Of a stretch of 64,000 nt of DNA, positions 36,350-48,900 are shown in pieces; the first letter of the stretch is position 1, and each line of letters begins with the position of its first letter. Under the pieces are notes generated by a model, which was given only the letters and a program-made list of their open reading frames with translations, made no database searches and was not told the origin of the DNA. This stretch comes from Pelecanus crispus (taxonomy: Eukaryota; Chordata; Aves; Pelecaniformes; Pelecanidae). The stretch covers positions 1,488,001 through 1,552,000 of the forward strand of contig NC_134662.1 of NCBI RefSeq assembly GCF_030463565.1, written 5' to 3'. The position numbers were made by a program, and so were the translations under genes.

Positions 36350-37803
36350 CACAGGCAGGGGACACGGGACAGGCAGCTCTGCCCACCACAGCCGCACCGG
36401 GGGGGGGTTCGCCCCCTCCCTGGCCGGGGTCCCGCACACACCGCTCCAGAGGACGCAGAGGGCTGCGGCCGGGGCGGGCATGTCCGCAGCGGCGGGGGGG
36501 GCCGCTCAGTGCCCCTTCCCAGCCCTCAGCCGCCCCGCGGGGCTTCCACTGCCGGGGGGCCCGGGGGCTGGGGCCAGCCTCACCCCGCCGGCGCTTGGCA
36601 CCCCGCGGGGCTCCCCGTGCAGACCCCCGGCGGGGCGGCTTCCCGCGTCGCAGCGGCAGCCGGGGCGGGCGGCCCAAGCCCCGGCCCCGCCGCGCTGGTG
36701 CCCGCCCGCCCCCGTGCAGCCCCCGGGTGCCCCCGGTCCCCCCCCGCCTGCCCCCGGCCCCCCCCCCCCGCCTGCCCCGGGCTGGTGTTTGCTCTGACAC
36801 CTCCCTGCAAACCTGCTGCGGCCGGCCCCGGCCCCGCCTGCCCGCCCTCCCTCGCCCGCCGGAGGAGGAGGAGGACGAGGAGGAGGAGGAGGGGGAGGCA
36901 GCTGCCGGCCGGGACGGCTCTGGGAGGAGGTGAGCGGGAGCGGGAGAGGAGCGGGACCGCGGCGCAGGCGGGACGGGACGGGACGGGACGGGGCGGGAGG
37001 GCTCGGCGGTGCCGACCCCCGGGCACCGCCTGGGGTGGGCAGGAGCCGCCGCGGCGAGGGGTCCCCGCTGCCCGCATGCGGGGCCGGCAGCGGAGCCGCG
37101 CTCCCCGCACCCCGGAGCCCGCCCGGCCCCGCTCCGGGCAGCGGGGGGGCCCGGGGGCTGCCCTGGCCCGGCCCCGGCCTGCGAGCGGGGAGGGGGAGCG
37201 GAGCCGGCCCCGGGGGCCCGCCTCGGCACGCGCCGTGCCCCCTGCGCGGGGGGAACCGGTGGCTGCCGGTGCTGGGCTTGGGGCCCGGGCGCCGGGCGCT
37301 GACCGGGGTGCGGCTTTTCCCGGAGCTGGCCGGTGCGAGGGTGACCGTGCCGCTCCCTCCGGGGCCGCGGGCAGGGACTAAGCACGGCCCCGCTGCCTGC
37401 GGGCGGCCGGGCAGGGCCGTGGCTGCGGGGGAAACTGAGTCCCGGGGGCAGGCGGGGGCCGGGCAGAGCCGCGGTGCCGCCAGCCCGCTGCCTCTCCCTG
37501 CAGAGACGCTGGGGGGGGGGGGGGGGGGTGCGCCCCACGGGAGCCCGGAGAGCCCGGGGGGGCCCCGGGGGGGCCGCCCCAGCCAGGCGAGGGGAGCCCC
37601 GCGCACCGGGCAGCAGCCGGCGGCGGGAGGAGCGCTTGTGCGACCGGGTGGGCTTTGCTCCCCTGGGCCTGGCAGGGACTGAGCCCTGTCCCCGTGTCCT
37701 CCCCGGGGAAAGGACTGGCTGGTGACAGCGCCGTGGGAGCTGCTGGGCTGCGGGGGCCGGCAGCATGGGGACCGTCCCCCCTAATCTGCCCCCTGCCCCC
37801 CAG
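36350..37803 (+). promoter_or_regulatory. CpG-island promoter and likely non-coding exon 1 of the GRAMD2-like gene
   Basis: Dense CpG sequence with GGGAC repeats (36968-36995), GAG-rich tracts (36860-36897) and a 20-base G run near 37510. A good donor (GGAGGAG|GTGAGC, exon ending 36929) sits in the island and is followed by the first family-like exon at 37804, so exon 1 is probably non-coding and ends at 36929. The transcription start was not located. Confidence 0.5.
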
Positions 37804-37825
37804 CTGCGTGTCGGACTCGTCCTTC

Positions 37826-40510
37826 ATGTCGGGGATGCTGAGGAGGAGCGGAAGGGGGGTGCTGGAGGAGAAGCGGTGGCAGAGCCTGGAGGAGAGGGGC
37901 AGCGCAGGCACCCAGCTGGGGCACCCCGTGCTCACCAGGTGGGTGCTGCACCTCGCCGGGAACACATCCCCACACCCCAGCCCTCACCTCCCACCAGTCC
38001 GGCACGGCCGTGCCCCCGAGTGCTCTCGCCCGGGTGAGAGGGCGCGATGCCCGTGCACGTGCACAGCTGGGTCTGCAGGCAGCCCCACAGCTCACCCCTG
38101 CCTGCTGCCTCCTGCCAGGTCCAAAACCTGTGACCCCTACTTCTGCAAGGAGACAGAGCAGGCTGCAGCGGCCACGGGCAGGCAGGGACACCCATCCCCG
38201 TCGGTGAGTCTTGGGGCGCAGGAGGGGGGACCCCAGCCCCAGCATCCCGCAGATGCTCTCTGCAGGGCAGGTGTCGAGGGAGGGCCTGTCCTGGTTTTGT
38301 GGCAGGGGGGCTGCAGGGTGCCGGTGGTGGCAGGGCTCTGCCCCACACACCACACCGTGCCGGCCCCACACCCCGGCCTCCCCTGCAGCTAAACAAGCAC
38401 AGCACCAGCTACTGCAAAGCCTTTGGGGAGCTCCCCGAGGGGGAAGCGCTGCTGGCCTGCTTCACCTGCGCCTGGCAGAGAGAGGTGCCCTACCACGGCC
38501 GCCTCTACATCTCCACCCACCATGTCTGCTTCCACGCCAGCCTCCTGCTTAAGGACATCAAGGTGGGCTGGGATTGGGCATGGGGGCAGCGGCTCCAGCG
38601 GGGGCACGGGCAGCAGCCAGGGACAGGGTGACACTGCCTGGTCCCCCCGGCGCAGGTGGTGGTCCCCGTCGCCTCCATCTTGGTCCTCAAGAAGACCAAC
38701 ACGGCGCTCCTGGTGCCCAACGCACTCAGCATCCGCACGACCGAGGGGGAGAAGGTGAGAGTGGGGACAGGGACAGTGCTGGGGGGCAGCTCAGCCCGGG
38801 GCTAGTTGGGGCATCCTGGTCCCCATGTCTGATGGCCTCTGGGCCACGACTGAGGGAGCAGCTCTGGCGCAAACCCTTTTCCTGCTCCCTGGCAGTTCCT
38901 CTTCACGTCGCTGCGCCGGCGAGAGGCCACGTACCAGCTCCTGAAGTCGGTCTGCAAACACCTGCAGGTCTGCACTGCGGCGGACGGGGGGCTGGGCACG
39001 TGGGGGCTCTGTCCCCCCCATTGCAGGGCTGTGGGGGTGGCTGGCATCCACCGACACCCCTCTCCATCCCTCCTTGTCCAGGACAATGGCTGGAGCCCTC
39101 TGGCCTCTCTGAGCAACGAGGAAAGCCTTAGGACACCTCTGGTAAGGCTGCAGACTGGTCGGCAGGAGGATTTTGGCAGAGGGGGGTCCGGCCCCCTGGG
39201 CTGGGCTGGAGGCAGTGGCAGCAGCCCACACTGCGTGGGTGCCTGCCCCCCGAGACTGCTTTTGGGGGGAAGCGTGGAGCTGAAAAGCCCCAGCCCAGGG
39301 CAGTGCAGACCCCAAGACCCTCAGGGCTCCCTCCTCAGGGCTGGCATGAGGCCCATCGGGTCCCACCCATGTCCCCATAGCCGTGGGGCAGGTGCCTGGG
39401 GGACGTGCACCACGGCTGGGGCTTGTCCTCTTTCAGACCTCGAGCCCATCGGACCTGGAGCAGAGCACCCTGGAGCCCGACAGCCTCCAGGAGCCGCCGG
39501 GTGAGTGGCCACCCCGCAGTCCATGCCCCCCTCGCACGCTCACAGCCCTGCTTGTGCCGGCGCGCACGTCCTCACTGCATCTCTGCCCCACTGACAGCGC
39601 TGGGCTCTGCTCCCCCTCCCCAGCCGCACGCGGGCCAAGAGGGACCGCACAGCCCTCAGCCACCTAAACAGTATCGCCCGCAGTATCAGCTCCTCGTGTG
39701 TGCCCCGCTGGGTCCCCAGGACCCCCCAGTCCCCTCCCCAGTCCTGGTGTGCTCATCGAATGTCTCCCGGTTGCACGCAGATGGGCTGAGCCCGATGCCA
39801 AAGCAAGCGGAAGAGGAGGATGAAGAGGTGGTGGCGCTGGCTCTGAGCAGGGGTGAGCGGGTGCCCTTGGCAAAGCCGTGCAGCCGCTGGGGAGGGGGAT
39901 GCTGCTGCACCTTGACCCCAGGGCTGGCCCCCAGCACCGGGCAGAGCCGACCACGGGTGCCAGGCTGAAGCTCTCAGCAGCTCCATAGCTGACACCACCT
40001 CATCCTGGCAGGGGGACCCCACACTGTGCTATGGGCCTGGACCACCACGCACACCATCCTCCTCATCTACCTGCTGCTGTGAGTCCCTGGGACCCACTCA
40101 TGCACCCTGGGGCTTCGGGACGCCCCGGGGGTTCCTGCCCCCAGCAGGCTCTCCCGTGCGGCACTGGCAGCCAGGGATTCCCCAGTCCCCCTGCACTGGC
40201 CCAGGCACCGCGGCCCCGGGGCGAGCGCACAGGAGCCCGGGCCATGGTGCTGTTCCTGCCCCGTCCCCCCCAGCTGTGACCCCCCCACCTGACGCTGGCC
40301 TGTTCCCCAGGATGGTGGCCCTGCTGCTGTCCTCCGGGTACATCGGTCTGCGCATCGTGGAGCTGGAGCAGCAGCTGGCATCCGTGGGGGCTTGGCCGGA
40401 CCTCAACCTGTCACAACAGTGAGTGGCTGGGGCCGTGGGCCCCTCTGTCCCCAGCGCAGCAGGGACCCCCACTCACCCTGCCTCTGCCCCCCAGGTACAA
40501 GACGACGTGA
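37826..40510 (+). CDS. GRAM-domain, tail-anchored protein, third GRAMD2-type paralogue
   Basis: Exons: 37804-37938 (ATG at 37826), 38119-38203, 38389-38562, 38656-38754, 38896-38967, 39082-39141, 39437-39500, 39598-39852, 40012-40078, 40311-40418, 40495-40510 (TGA), about 370 residues. A GRAM domain spans about residues 67-181 (GRLYISTHHVCFHASLLLKD, KVVVPVASILVLKK, ATYQLLKSVCKHLQ). A Pro/Ser/Glu linker with an acidic run (AEEEDEE) follows. One C-terminal hydrophobic segment (TILLIYLLLMVALLLSSGY) is followed by RIVELEQQLASVGAW, closely like human GRAMD2A (SSSYLAFRISRLEQQL). There is no VASt sterol-transfer domain, which points to the GRAMD2 rather than the GRAMD1 branch. GRAMD2A is an ER protein that binds phosphoinositides at plasma-membrane contacts; the same role is inferred here. 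Uncertain points: the exact N-terminus, and whether 39598-39852 is one exon or two. Confidence 0.85.
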
Positions 40511-40825
40511 GGCCAGCGAGGACCCAGCCGTCGTCAGGGCATCAGCCTCGGCCCCAGACTGGGGACAGGCTCAGGGGCTGCTCCGAGCCCGTCCTCCGCC
40601 TCTCAGGGATCGGCCGGGGCCTCCCCACGCCGGCTGTGGGGCTCCATCTCGCTCCCCCCACGTCGCCCCACCCTGAGCAGCAGCAGGAGAAACCCAGGCA
40701 GCTCATGGGGGCTGGCTGGGGTCAGGCACCCACCACCCACCCCAGCCCTCCCTGCCAAGGGGGGCAGGCAGAGGGGGGCCCAGTACTGGGCAAGGCAGGG
40801 ATGAAGGGACACGGACTGTGTTATT

Positions 40826-40831
40826 AATAAA
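40826..40831 (+). terminator. Poly(A) signal of the GRAMD2-like gene (AATAAA)
   Basis: AATAAA about 315 bases after the stop codon, in a short A/T-rich island (TTATTAATAAAG) within G+C-rich sequence. Cleavage is expected near 40845-40860. Confidence 0.75.
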
Positions 40832-40859
40832 GATGTGATCCCACCCCTCCGGGGGCACT

Positions 40860-42640
40860 CTGGGCTGGGGGGGGCCACATTACCCCTTCCCCAAGGGGAC
40901 ATGGCAGCCTTATTCCTGAGGACAAGTGGAGGGAGGCTGTGAGCTCCCTGACCACAGGCAGGATCGGGGGGGGCACAGGATGAGCACCAGCCGCTCCCCC
41001 CACCCTGCACCCCCCCCACACCCCCATCCCCTCCCTGCTCCCCAGGAAGAGGCCCGGACAGCAGCAGGACCAGCGACTTTTCCTGGCGGGTGGGGGGCTG
41101 GTGGTGGGGGTGGCTGCAGGTGCTGATGTCCCGGGGGGCGATGGCAGAAGGGGAGCGCAGGGACACCCCCCAAGCTGCCCCCCAGCACCCAGGGCTCTGG
41201 CTGCAGGTGACAACTGGGGAGCAGAGGGGAAGGGGGTGAGAGGGGGCAGAGCTGGGCCGAGGGCCCCGCAGTCAGCCAAGCCCCCCAGCTCCTTCCGCGG
41301 GGGGGGCGGGTCTCGCCTGCCAGAGGAACAGGCCCCAGTGGGTGCAGGGTCCCAGGCACACGGCGGGGACAACGGGGTCCCACCAGGCCACCGCCCGCAG
41401 GCACTGGGTGTAAGCTGGGGCGGGGAGCAGAGCTGGGGAGGGGCACAGCCGGGCCCGCACCCCACTGCAGGGTCCTCAGCCCAAAGCCCTTGAGCTCAAC
41501 CCTGGCTTGGTCTGGTTGAGGTGTCCTGGGGCTGCCCCCCCCACCCCCAAGGTGGGGAAACCGAGGCACTGACAGCTCCTCGCCCCGCTATTTTCACCTC
41601 CTGGTTCCCCGTGCCATCCCTCCCCCAGCCCAGCTCCATACCTGGGGGCAGGGGATCCCACTCCCCCCGGATGCTGTGGGCCCGCTGCCAGCGACGAGGG
41701 TGCACCAGGGGTCCTCCGCGTTCTCATCAGCCCCCGGACCAGCTCTGCAGCACGGTGTCCCAGCCCATGGGGTGGTCTTCCAGCGCAGAGCCCACTTCAG
41801 TGGGGGGGCCTGGTACAGCCCCCCCGGCGCTGGGTACCTGTTACCAGGGGTGGTAGGGAGCTGTCAGGGCCCCCAGCAGTGCCCCAGGGCTCAAGCAGGG
41901 CAGGGGACATGCTTGGGGGGTACAGGGCTGTGCACCACTTGCAGGGGGTCCTTAAAGGCAGCGGGATCTGATGGGGCTGGAAGGGGGGCTGGAAGGAGGG
42001 CTGGTAGGGCTGAGCCAGGGGGGCAGCAGAAGAGCTGCCACGTCCCCCCCACAGCCAGACCCCCGCTGGCAGCCCTCCCCTGCCCGCACCACCCCAGGGA
42101 AACCGCGGCACAGCCAGGCCGGAGGGGCCGCGGCCCAGGGCTCCCCAGGCAGGGGCAGCCCTTTCTCCTGGGGCAGGCGAGGGTCCCGCCTGGACCGAGG
42201 CAGCAGGAGCTCCGCTCTGCGGGACCAGGCTCTGTGCTCCCCCAGCTCCATGCACGGTGCTGCCCACGGCCTCACCGCAGCCACCCCAGAGCGAGCAGTG
42301 CCAGAATTGGCACCAGGGAAACGTCCCACACCAAAGGGGGGAGGCCGTGGGGGGCTGCGCCAGGGCAGGGGCACCTTTGACCCCTTCCAGCCCTGCAGAG
42401 GGGAGCAGGGGCAGGGCAGGGAGGGCCAGGGCTGCGCTTCCCTGCTTTGCCAGCAGCAGGAAAAGCAAACACGAGTGGGCAGGAGGCAGCAATAAACCGC
42501 GTGCAAGACCCACGCTGAGAAAGCTGGAACCTCCAGAGCCGGGGGCAGCTGCTGCGGGACCCTGGGGCGGGCAGCTCCGGAGCACTCGGGGACTCACTGC
42601 ACCCCTCGCCTCACCGTGGAAAAGCAAAGTGGAGCCACCA
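40860..42640. other. Intergenic G+C-rich region, no gene recognised
   Basis: The sequence lies between the convergent 3' ends of the GRAMD2-like gene and FZR1. Long open frames exist on both strands but show no familiar domain and look like G+C-driven chance frames. No repeat family or RNA gene was recognised. Confidence 0.4.
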
Positions 42641-42649
42641 AGCCCAAGA

Positions 42650-45600
42650 GACGTAAATTCACAACTTGTTTAATGCCAGTTAGATTGCTTTACATGGAAA
42701 AGTTACAATGCTCTCTATATTTTTTTTTTCCCCCACCATATGATGCCTTATATATAACAATGCCACAAGGTCGCAGACGTTATCACACAAACTCTGGGAG
42801 GACCCTTTGCTCAACCCTCCTGCACAGTTCAGTGCTTACAGATCACACACCGAAAACACAAGCTCACATTAGCTTTGCTCTTTTCCCCACGAACGCCGCA
42901 GCACGCTCCAGCCAGCGCTCGCCTGCGGGAGCCGAGACGCACGCACGCACCTCCACGCACTCCTGCGGCGGCAGACCTGCGGAGAGCACCCCTGCGAACG
43001 CCACTCCTGCCTCGGCAGCTGCGAGCGGGGCGGGGGAAGGCGTCTGTGCCATGCTTTAAGAGTCAGGTCAACCTGAACAGCTCATTCTCACCATGCTCGC
43101 CAGCCAACACTCAGCCACGGAGCGGCCATGGCTTGGAACTCGCTAGCCCTCCCTGCCAAGCGTGATGAGAGAAGTCAGGATGAGCCAACCTGCTCCCAAG
43201 GCCGCTCCAAAGCGAGAAGAGCGAGAGATGTGGTTTGTGAAAGTCCCTGGCAAGGGAGGAGCACCATGCAGGGACAGAGCAACGAGGGGCCGGGCTGTCC
43301 CCCCTCCATGGCATGCCGGGGCGCAGCGGGATGCCGGGAGAGCAGGGAGCGCCGAGCTGCGGATGCAGCACAGGCTGTGTGTGCCCAGACGGTGCGGCCC
43401 GTCACCCAGCAGCTCCTGGGACTCCTCTGGGGAAAGCACCCACGTCGCAGGGCGAGGGGCAAACCCAGCTCCCCCCGCCCTCCCTGCAGGAGCCCCAGCA
43501 GCGCCCGGCTCCCGTGAGCCGGCCCATGCCGAGCTGGGCTGCCCAGCTCCCTCCTCCTGCTCCAGAACGGGCACGATGCAGCGTGAAACCACCACAGGGC
43601 TGAGACCATGTGTGTGCCCCCACCCCAACCATCTGTTTCTTCCTGCAGGAGAAAGCAGCATCTCCTGGGGGTCTGCACGTCAGGATTTAGGCAGGAGACA
43701 ATCCACGACAGACAAGAAAATCCACAGCTGCAGCTACCAACCACCTCCACCCCGGTGCAGACACCCCCCATCCCCGGGCTCTGCTGCCCGACAAGGCCAT
43801 GTCGCACAGGACAGACACCCGTGACAGACCACGTCTCGCTGCAGGTGGCCTTCCACTTCAAACCCGCTTGCCAGCTTAATGATCTGACTCAATTTTAACA
43901 ATTCCTCAGTGATTTGCAGTGCTCCTTCCACATGATGAAGTTTAACAGTGCCAGTGAATGTAACAAGCAAAGAGAGAGGGGCTGGGGGCCAGCAGGTGAT
44001 TTTTAAACCAAGCCCCATGCTCCTGCAGCAAGAACTACAATAAAGTAGCTGTGTTGAAACCACGTTTCAGAAATTACATTGAAATTACGTTTCAGAGGCA
44101 AGCGAGGCTGTAAGACGACAATGCGGCTGCCAATTTGGGCTTTGGAGACTCAGTGCTGCCCAGGTGCTAAGGAGCGGTGAGCTCCAGGCGCAGGAGCTCC
44201 TCACGAGTGCCTCCGTGCTCCCGCGACACGCGGAAGCCGCACCAAGAGCCCGATCCTGGCACTGGGGTAATGGCACACACGGTCAAGGCTGTAGTGAACG
44301 GAATGGCACCTCACCGCCCTTCTCCGTACCAGCCTTCCTACACCTCAGCAACTCCTCCTAAGGATACCGGTGGCACTGGGGAGAGACAATCACATTCCTA
44401 ACCACCACCCCTACCGCCTGGTTCCAGGGGAGGGAGGGTGGGGAGAGGGAGAGAAGCATTACCTATGCACTCTACAGAGAACAGGTCAAGGTCTATATAT
44501 ACAGCCAGGAAAATCCAAACAAGAACAGGAAACAGCACTTGCATCCCAGTGCGCTAGAGCGGGCACGAGGCAGGCAGGAGCCAGGTGCGCAGCAGGGAGA
44601 GCATTGGCACGTGTAGAAAGTAAGACAGGAACAGGCTGCTGCAAGCATAACAGCTTCTTTTTAAATTAAAAGCAACACACACACACAAGTGCTTTGTGTC
44701 ACATCCCACGGTACTCATCACACAGGCTCCAAACACACAAGCAGGCACTCTCTTCCCACACAGCTTTTAAAAAAAAAAAAACCACCCAAAACACACCACA
44801 AAACAAAAAGACAACAGGTCCCTGGCTTTGACTTGGAGATTAAAAAAAAGCAACACTTCTTCCTTGCTTTAGAAAAAGAACCCCCCTCTCACCCAGACAC
44901 GGTGTTTCCCCCCTTCCAGCCAGAAGAGGCCATGCTCTCTCCAAAAACACAGATCCACGAGTTGTTTTGTTTCTCAAACACATCTCAACTGCTTTTGTCC
45001 TCAGGAAGGCTCCAGAGCAACCAGCCTGCCACAAACGGCACTGTGGGAAGCTCCACATGCATGGTGGTGGTGGTTTTTTGTTTGTTTTCTTTTTTTTTTT
45101 TAAAAAGCCATTGTTTTTCCTCTCTGTTAACTAAAAGGATCAGCCCAGAACATGCAATAGCAATTTCAGAACTTTCTGAATGTGCTCCCTCTGAGGTGGA
45201 GCCTCTTCAAGTCTCCTCCAAAGTTTAAAGCCCAAAAATGTATTTGTTTGAAGGCAGCTGTCAAGCATGCCAAGAATCAATCTGTCTTATGGGAATGATT
45301 GTATCAAGTACTACAGTACATATTTGGAAAAAAAAAGGAAAAAAGGAAAATAAGCACTTCTCCAGTTTCTTCATGTAATGGGGATGCCAGGCGATAAACA
45401 ATGCCCTTAGATAATCAGAGAGGCTAGCGCCCAGCCTGGAGCTTAGCCCCCTTGTACCAGTTGCATCGAACAAGTCTGGCTGGCTCCTACCTCCAAAGAT
45501 GTCCGTCCGAGGACAGAGGGACCCAGAGCAGCACGTTAAACCCGTTCCCACAGAGGCAAGGACTCTCATCTCTCCAAGAGGGGACAACACAGCAGCTGGG

Positions 45601-45943
45601 ATGGCCTTGGCCGGTCTCAATGGTCCAGGTCATACATGTTTTCTCCAGTACACAACATGAGGGTTGGAGGATGCTGGTTTAACACTTCACTTGTACCCGT
45701 TTCCCTTTATGAAGGATGAATCTGTAAACCTTTGGCAGTTCCCTCCCCTCCCCAACCCCATCCCAAATACTGCCCAGCGTGGTTCACAAGGACGTATTTA
45801 ATTAGCATCTGTTGGGTCCATCCTCCAGTCCCACTGGCACTCCCTCCCCTTCTGGCTGATCGTTTGGGGTTCCATGCACACCAAGGTAGTGGTTTTATCC
45901 TGGTATGTCAGGCTGTAGTCTCCTGGGTCGCAGTACATGGGGT
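42650..45943 (-). other. FZR1: FZR1 3' UTR
   Basis: Composition changes abruptly at about 42650 from G+C-rich to mixed, A/T-richer sequence with poly-T and poly-A tracts. It then runs without a recognisable exon to the FZR1 stop. The minus-strand ATTAAA at 42674-42669 would end a 3.3-kb 3' UTR. Shorter forms are possible. Confidence 0.55.
42669..42674 (-). terminator. FZR1: Candidate distal poly(A) signal of FZR1 (ATTAAA)
   Basis: The plus-strand TTTAAT reads ATTAAA on the minus strand, right at the composition boundary, where a transcript end would be expected. Confidence 0.45.
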
Positions 45944-48900
45944 TTATCGTATCCTGGTGAAGAGGTTGAGAACGGATACAGACTCCTGACAAGAAAAGGC
46001 AAAGCAGGTGCTAAGTACTCCACAGTTGTGCCGCAGCATTACTCTATGTAGACAGCTGGCTGAACATGAGCCAGCAGTGTGCCCAGGTGGCCAAGAAGGC
46101 CAACAGCATCCTGGCTTGTATCAGGAATAGTGTGGCCAGCAGGAGCAGGGAGGTGATTGTCCCCCTGTACTTGGCGCTGGTGAGGCTGCACCTGGAATGC
46201 TGTGTCCAGTTTTGGGCCCCTCACTACAAGAAAGACATTGGGGTGCTGGAGCGTGTCCAGAGAAGGGCAAGGAAGCTGGGGAAGGGTCTGGAGCACAGGG
46301 CTGATGGGGAGCGGCTGAGGGAACTGGGGTTGTTTAGTCTGGAGAAGAGGAGGCTGAGGGGTGACCTTATTGCTCTCTACAACTACCTGACAGGAGGTTG
46401 TAGTGAGGTGGGTGTTGGTCTCTTCTCCCAAGTAGTTAGCAATAGGACAAGAGGAAATGGGCTCAAGCTGTGCCAGGTGAGGTTTAGATTGGAAATTAGG
46501 AAAAACTTCTTCACAGAAAGGGTGGCCAAGCAGTGGAACAGGCTGCCCAGAGAGGTGGGGGAGTCACCATCCCTGGAAGTGTTCAAAAAACGGGCAGATG
46601 CGGCACTTTGGGACATGGTTTAGTCTAGTCTACCCTTGATTGGTTTAGTGTGGACTTGGTAGTGTAGGTTAATGGTTGGGCTGGATGATCTTAAAGGTCT
46701 TTTCCAACCTAAATGATTCTATGATTCTATGTGCTTTTGTTTTTTCTTTTTTTAAATTAAAAAAAAAATGCTAATCTAGTGAAGTATCTGTAGCTCAGGG
46801 CATGATCTGAGCTCACCATTCAAAGCCCAATGCCAGAAATATTCCCATGGGTTCTTTTCCAACTGATAAGGCAGCACACAGCAGGCAGGTGTGCCATTCC
46901 CACAGCTTTGCAGGAAGCTGCACCCCAGAGCCGTCAGAAACCAGGGGGACACACAGCAGTGAGCAACGCCGGCTCCCTGCAGCTCGTTCCTTAAGATCTC
47001 TGCCATTCTCCACTGTTTCTGCCAGACGCCCAGAAAAGCTCTCAGCGCATCTGGCACAACCCACTTTTGGTGACAGCAAGTTGTCAAAGGCATCATCCAC
47101 AATCCCACTTCCATCCAAGCCACCCTTTTCAGCAGTTTTGTAAGGAGCTAGGGGATAATCATCTCTGCAGAGCGGGTCAGTTCATAGCAGTGTGCTAGTG
47201 GGGGAGACTGTGGGCTCAGGGGGAGCTCCCTGAAATGCTGCTGTGTTCAGCAGCCCTGTAACAGCCAGGAGAAGGATGTTCTGTCACACTGCCTTGAGCA
47301 CACAGAGGCAACCTTTTATTTCATCTGATGACTACAAATCCCCTTATATCTCAGCAAAGTTTAACACTTCACTGCGTCCAGCCCTTGAACTGCAGGAGAT
47401 GGTGAACAGATCAGAGGCAAGGCAGCAGAACAAACTTGGACTGAATCCACCCCCAAAGGCTGAGCCTCCTGCAAGGACACAGCTGCAGCCATCCACACAA
47501 CGCATCCTTACCTTTGTCGAGCGAGTTTTACTGAAGACGTTCCAGAAGCGCAAGGTTTCATCTCCAGCTCCTGTAACTATGGCCTCCCCATCGGGGGACA
47601 TTGCCTAAGGCCAAGAGAGAGCAACCTTTAGCATCTGCTACATTTTTGAGGTTGAAGACAAATCTTCATTGGAATGCATGAGAGCTATTTAACTCTCCTT
47701 CCTACTTGGCTGGCAGTGAGAAACCAAACAACTACCTCTGCTTTCATGTGCCTTATTCAGTCTCAGTAGGAGCCAATTTGAGCACTTGCCTCTTACTTAT
47801 GCAGCTATAGAACACATGGGTGGAATTATCATAAAAAGGGTTCTTGTGTTAAGAAATCCAAGCCATTTGTAATTGAGGCTATTCCTCCCCAGATTATAAA
47901 TATGTGTTAAGGCAGGAAGTGTGACATGACTGGCATTTGCCAGCTCTATTAGTCACTTACATTGGAATCTACCTCACAAAACAGTATCAACATATTTATC
48001 ATCTCTGTTATGAATCCACTGAAAGCCCTACAGTTAGCAAAGCAGGTAGGAGATCAGTATGGATTAACTGCACCAAGCATTTTAATGACAAATTAGGAGG
48101 ACTGAAAGCATCAAAGTCTTCCCCTACTGGCAGGCACCAGTGAAAAAGTGCGAAAGTCTTAAGGCAACAATAAGAGATGCTTCTGCTTCCTCAGAAGAGT
48201 GCTGGCAGGCTTTGCTATTCGTTAATAAGCCTCACATTTCCATAGCAGCAAATCAAAGTATCCCTTGCAGGCAAGGAAACCAGCTACAGAGCGTTTTTCA
48301 TTGCTTGCAGGGCAGTATTCATATCTCCACCTAGACTACAGGCAGTTTACAGTGCCGCTGGCACCACGCCTTTGAGCGCAGCACATGCACAGCCAGATAA
48401 CCAGCCACAGAAGTTTTCAGAGACATGGCCATCACTTACCAGATATAAGACTCGGTACGAGTGCCCTGTTAGCTTTGCTACTTGAGTTAACGAGGGGTAT
48501 TTCCAGACGAGGATCTGGTTCTGCGAGTATCCGTGGGTACTCACCTAAAAGGGGAGAGGGAAATAGGCATCATGCTTCCTAACACAAGACAGCGCAGCAG
48601 CAGAATCGCACAGGGAGGAACTTACTAGCTCGTTGGCATGTTTTGACCAGGCCAGGTTGCACACTTGCGACCCAGTGTCAATGCACTGCAAAGGCTGCCC
48701 GGTGAGCGTGTTCCAGAAGCGTATGCAGCGGTCAGCTGTCCCACCGCCGGAGGCGAGGAGTCCGTGCTGGTGTGGAGACCAGGCGATAGCTTTTACTGCT
48801 GCAAGATGCTCTGTGTATTGTTGGACAGGACTCAGGCTGGAGTGATTCCAGACAAGGAGCTGGCAGAGAGGAGAGACGTGATGAAACTTGCATTGCAGTC

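Noticed and set aside
35333-37766. Minus-strand frames of 380-750 codons and plus-strand frames over the GRAMD2-like promoter
   Set aside because: They are Pro/Ala/Arg-rich and run through a minisatellite and CpG island; G+C content alone keeps them open.
40860-42640. Frames of up to about 275 codons between the GRAMD2-like gene and FZR1
   Set aside because: Low-complexity composition, no family resemblance, no matched splice pattern; overlapping frames on both strands are similarly open.
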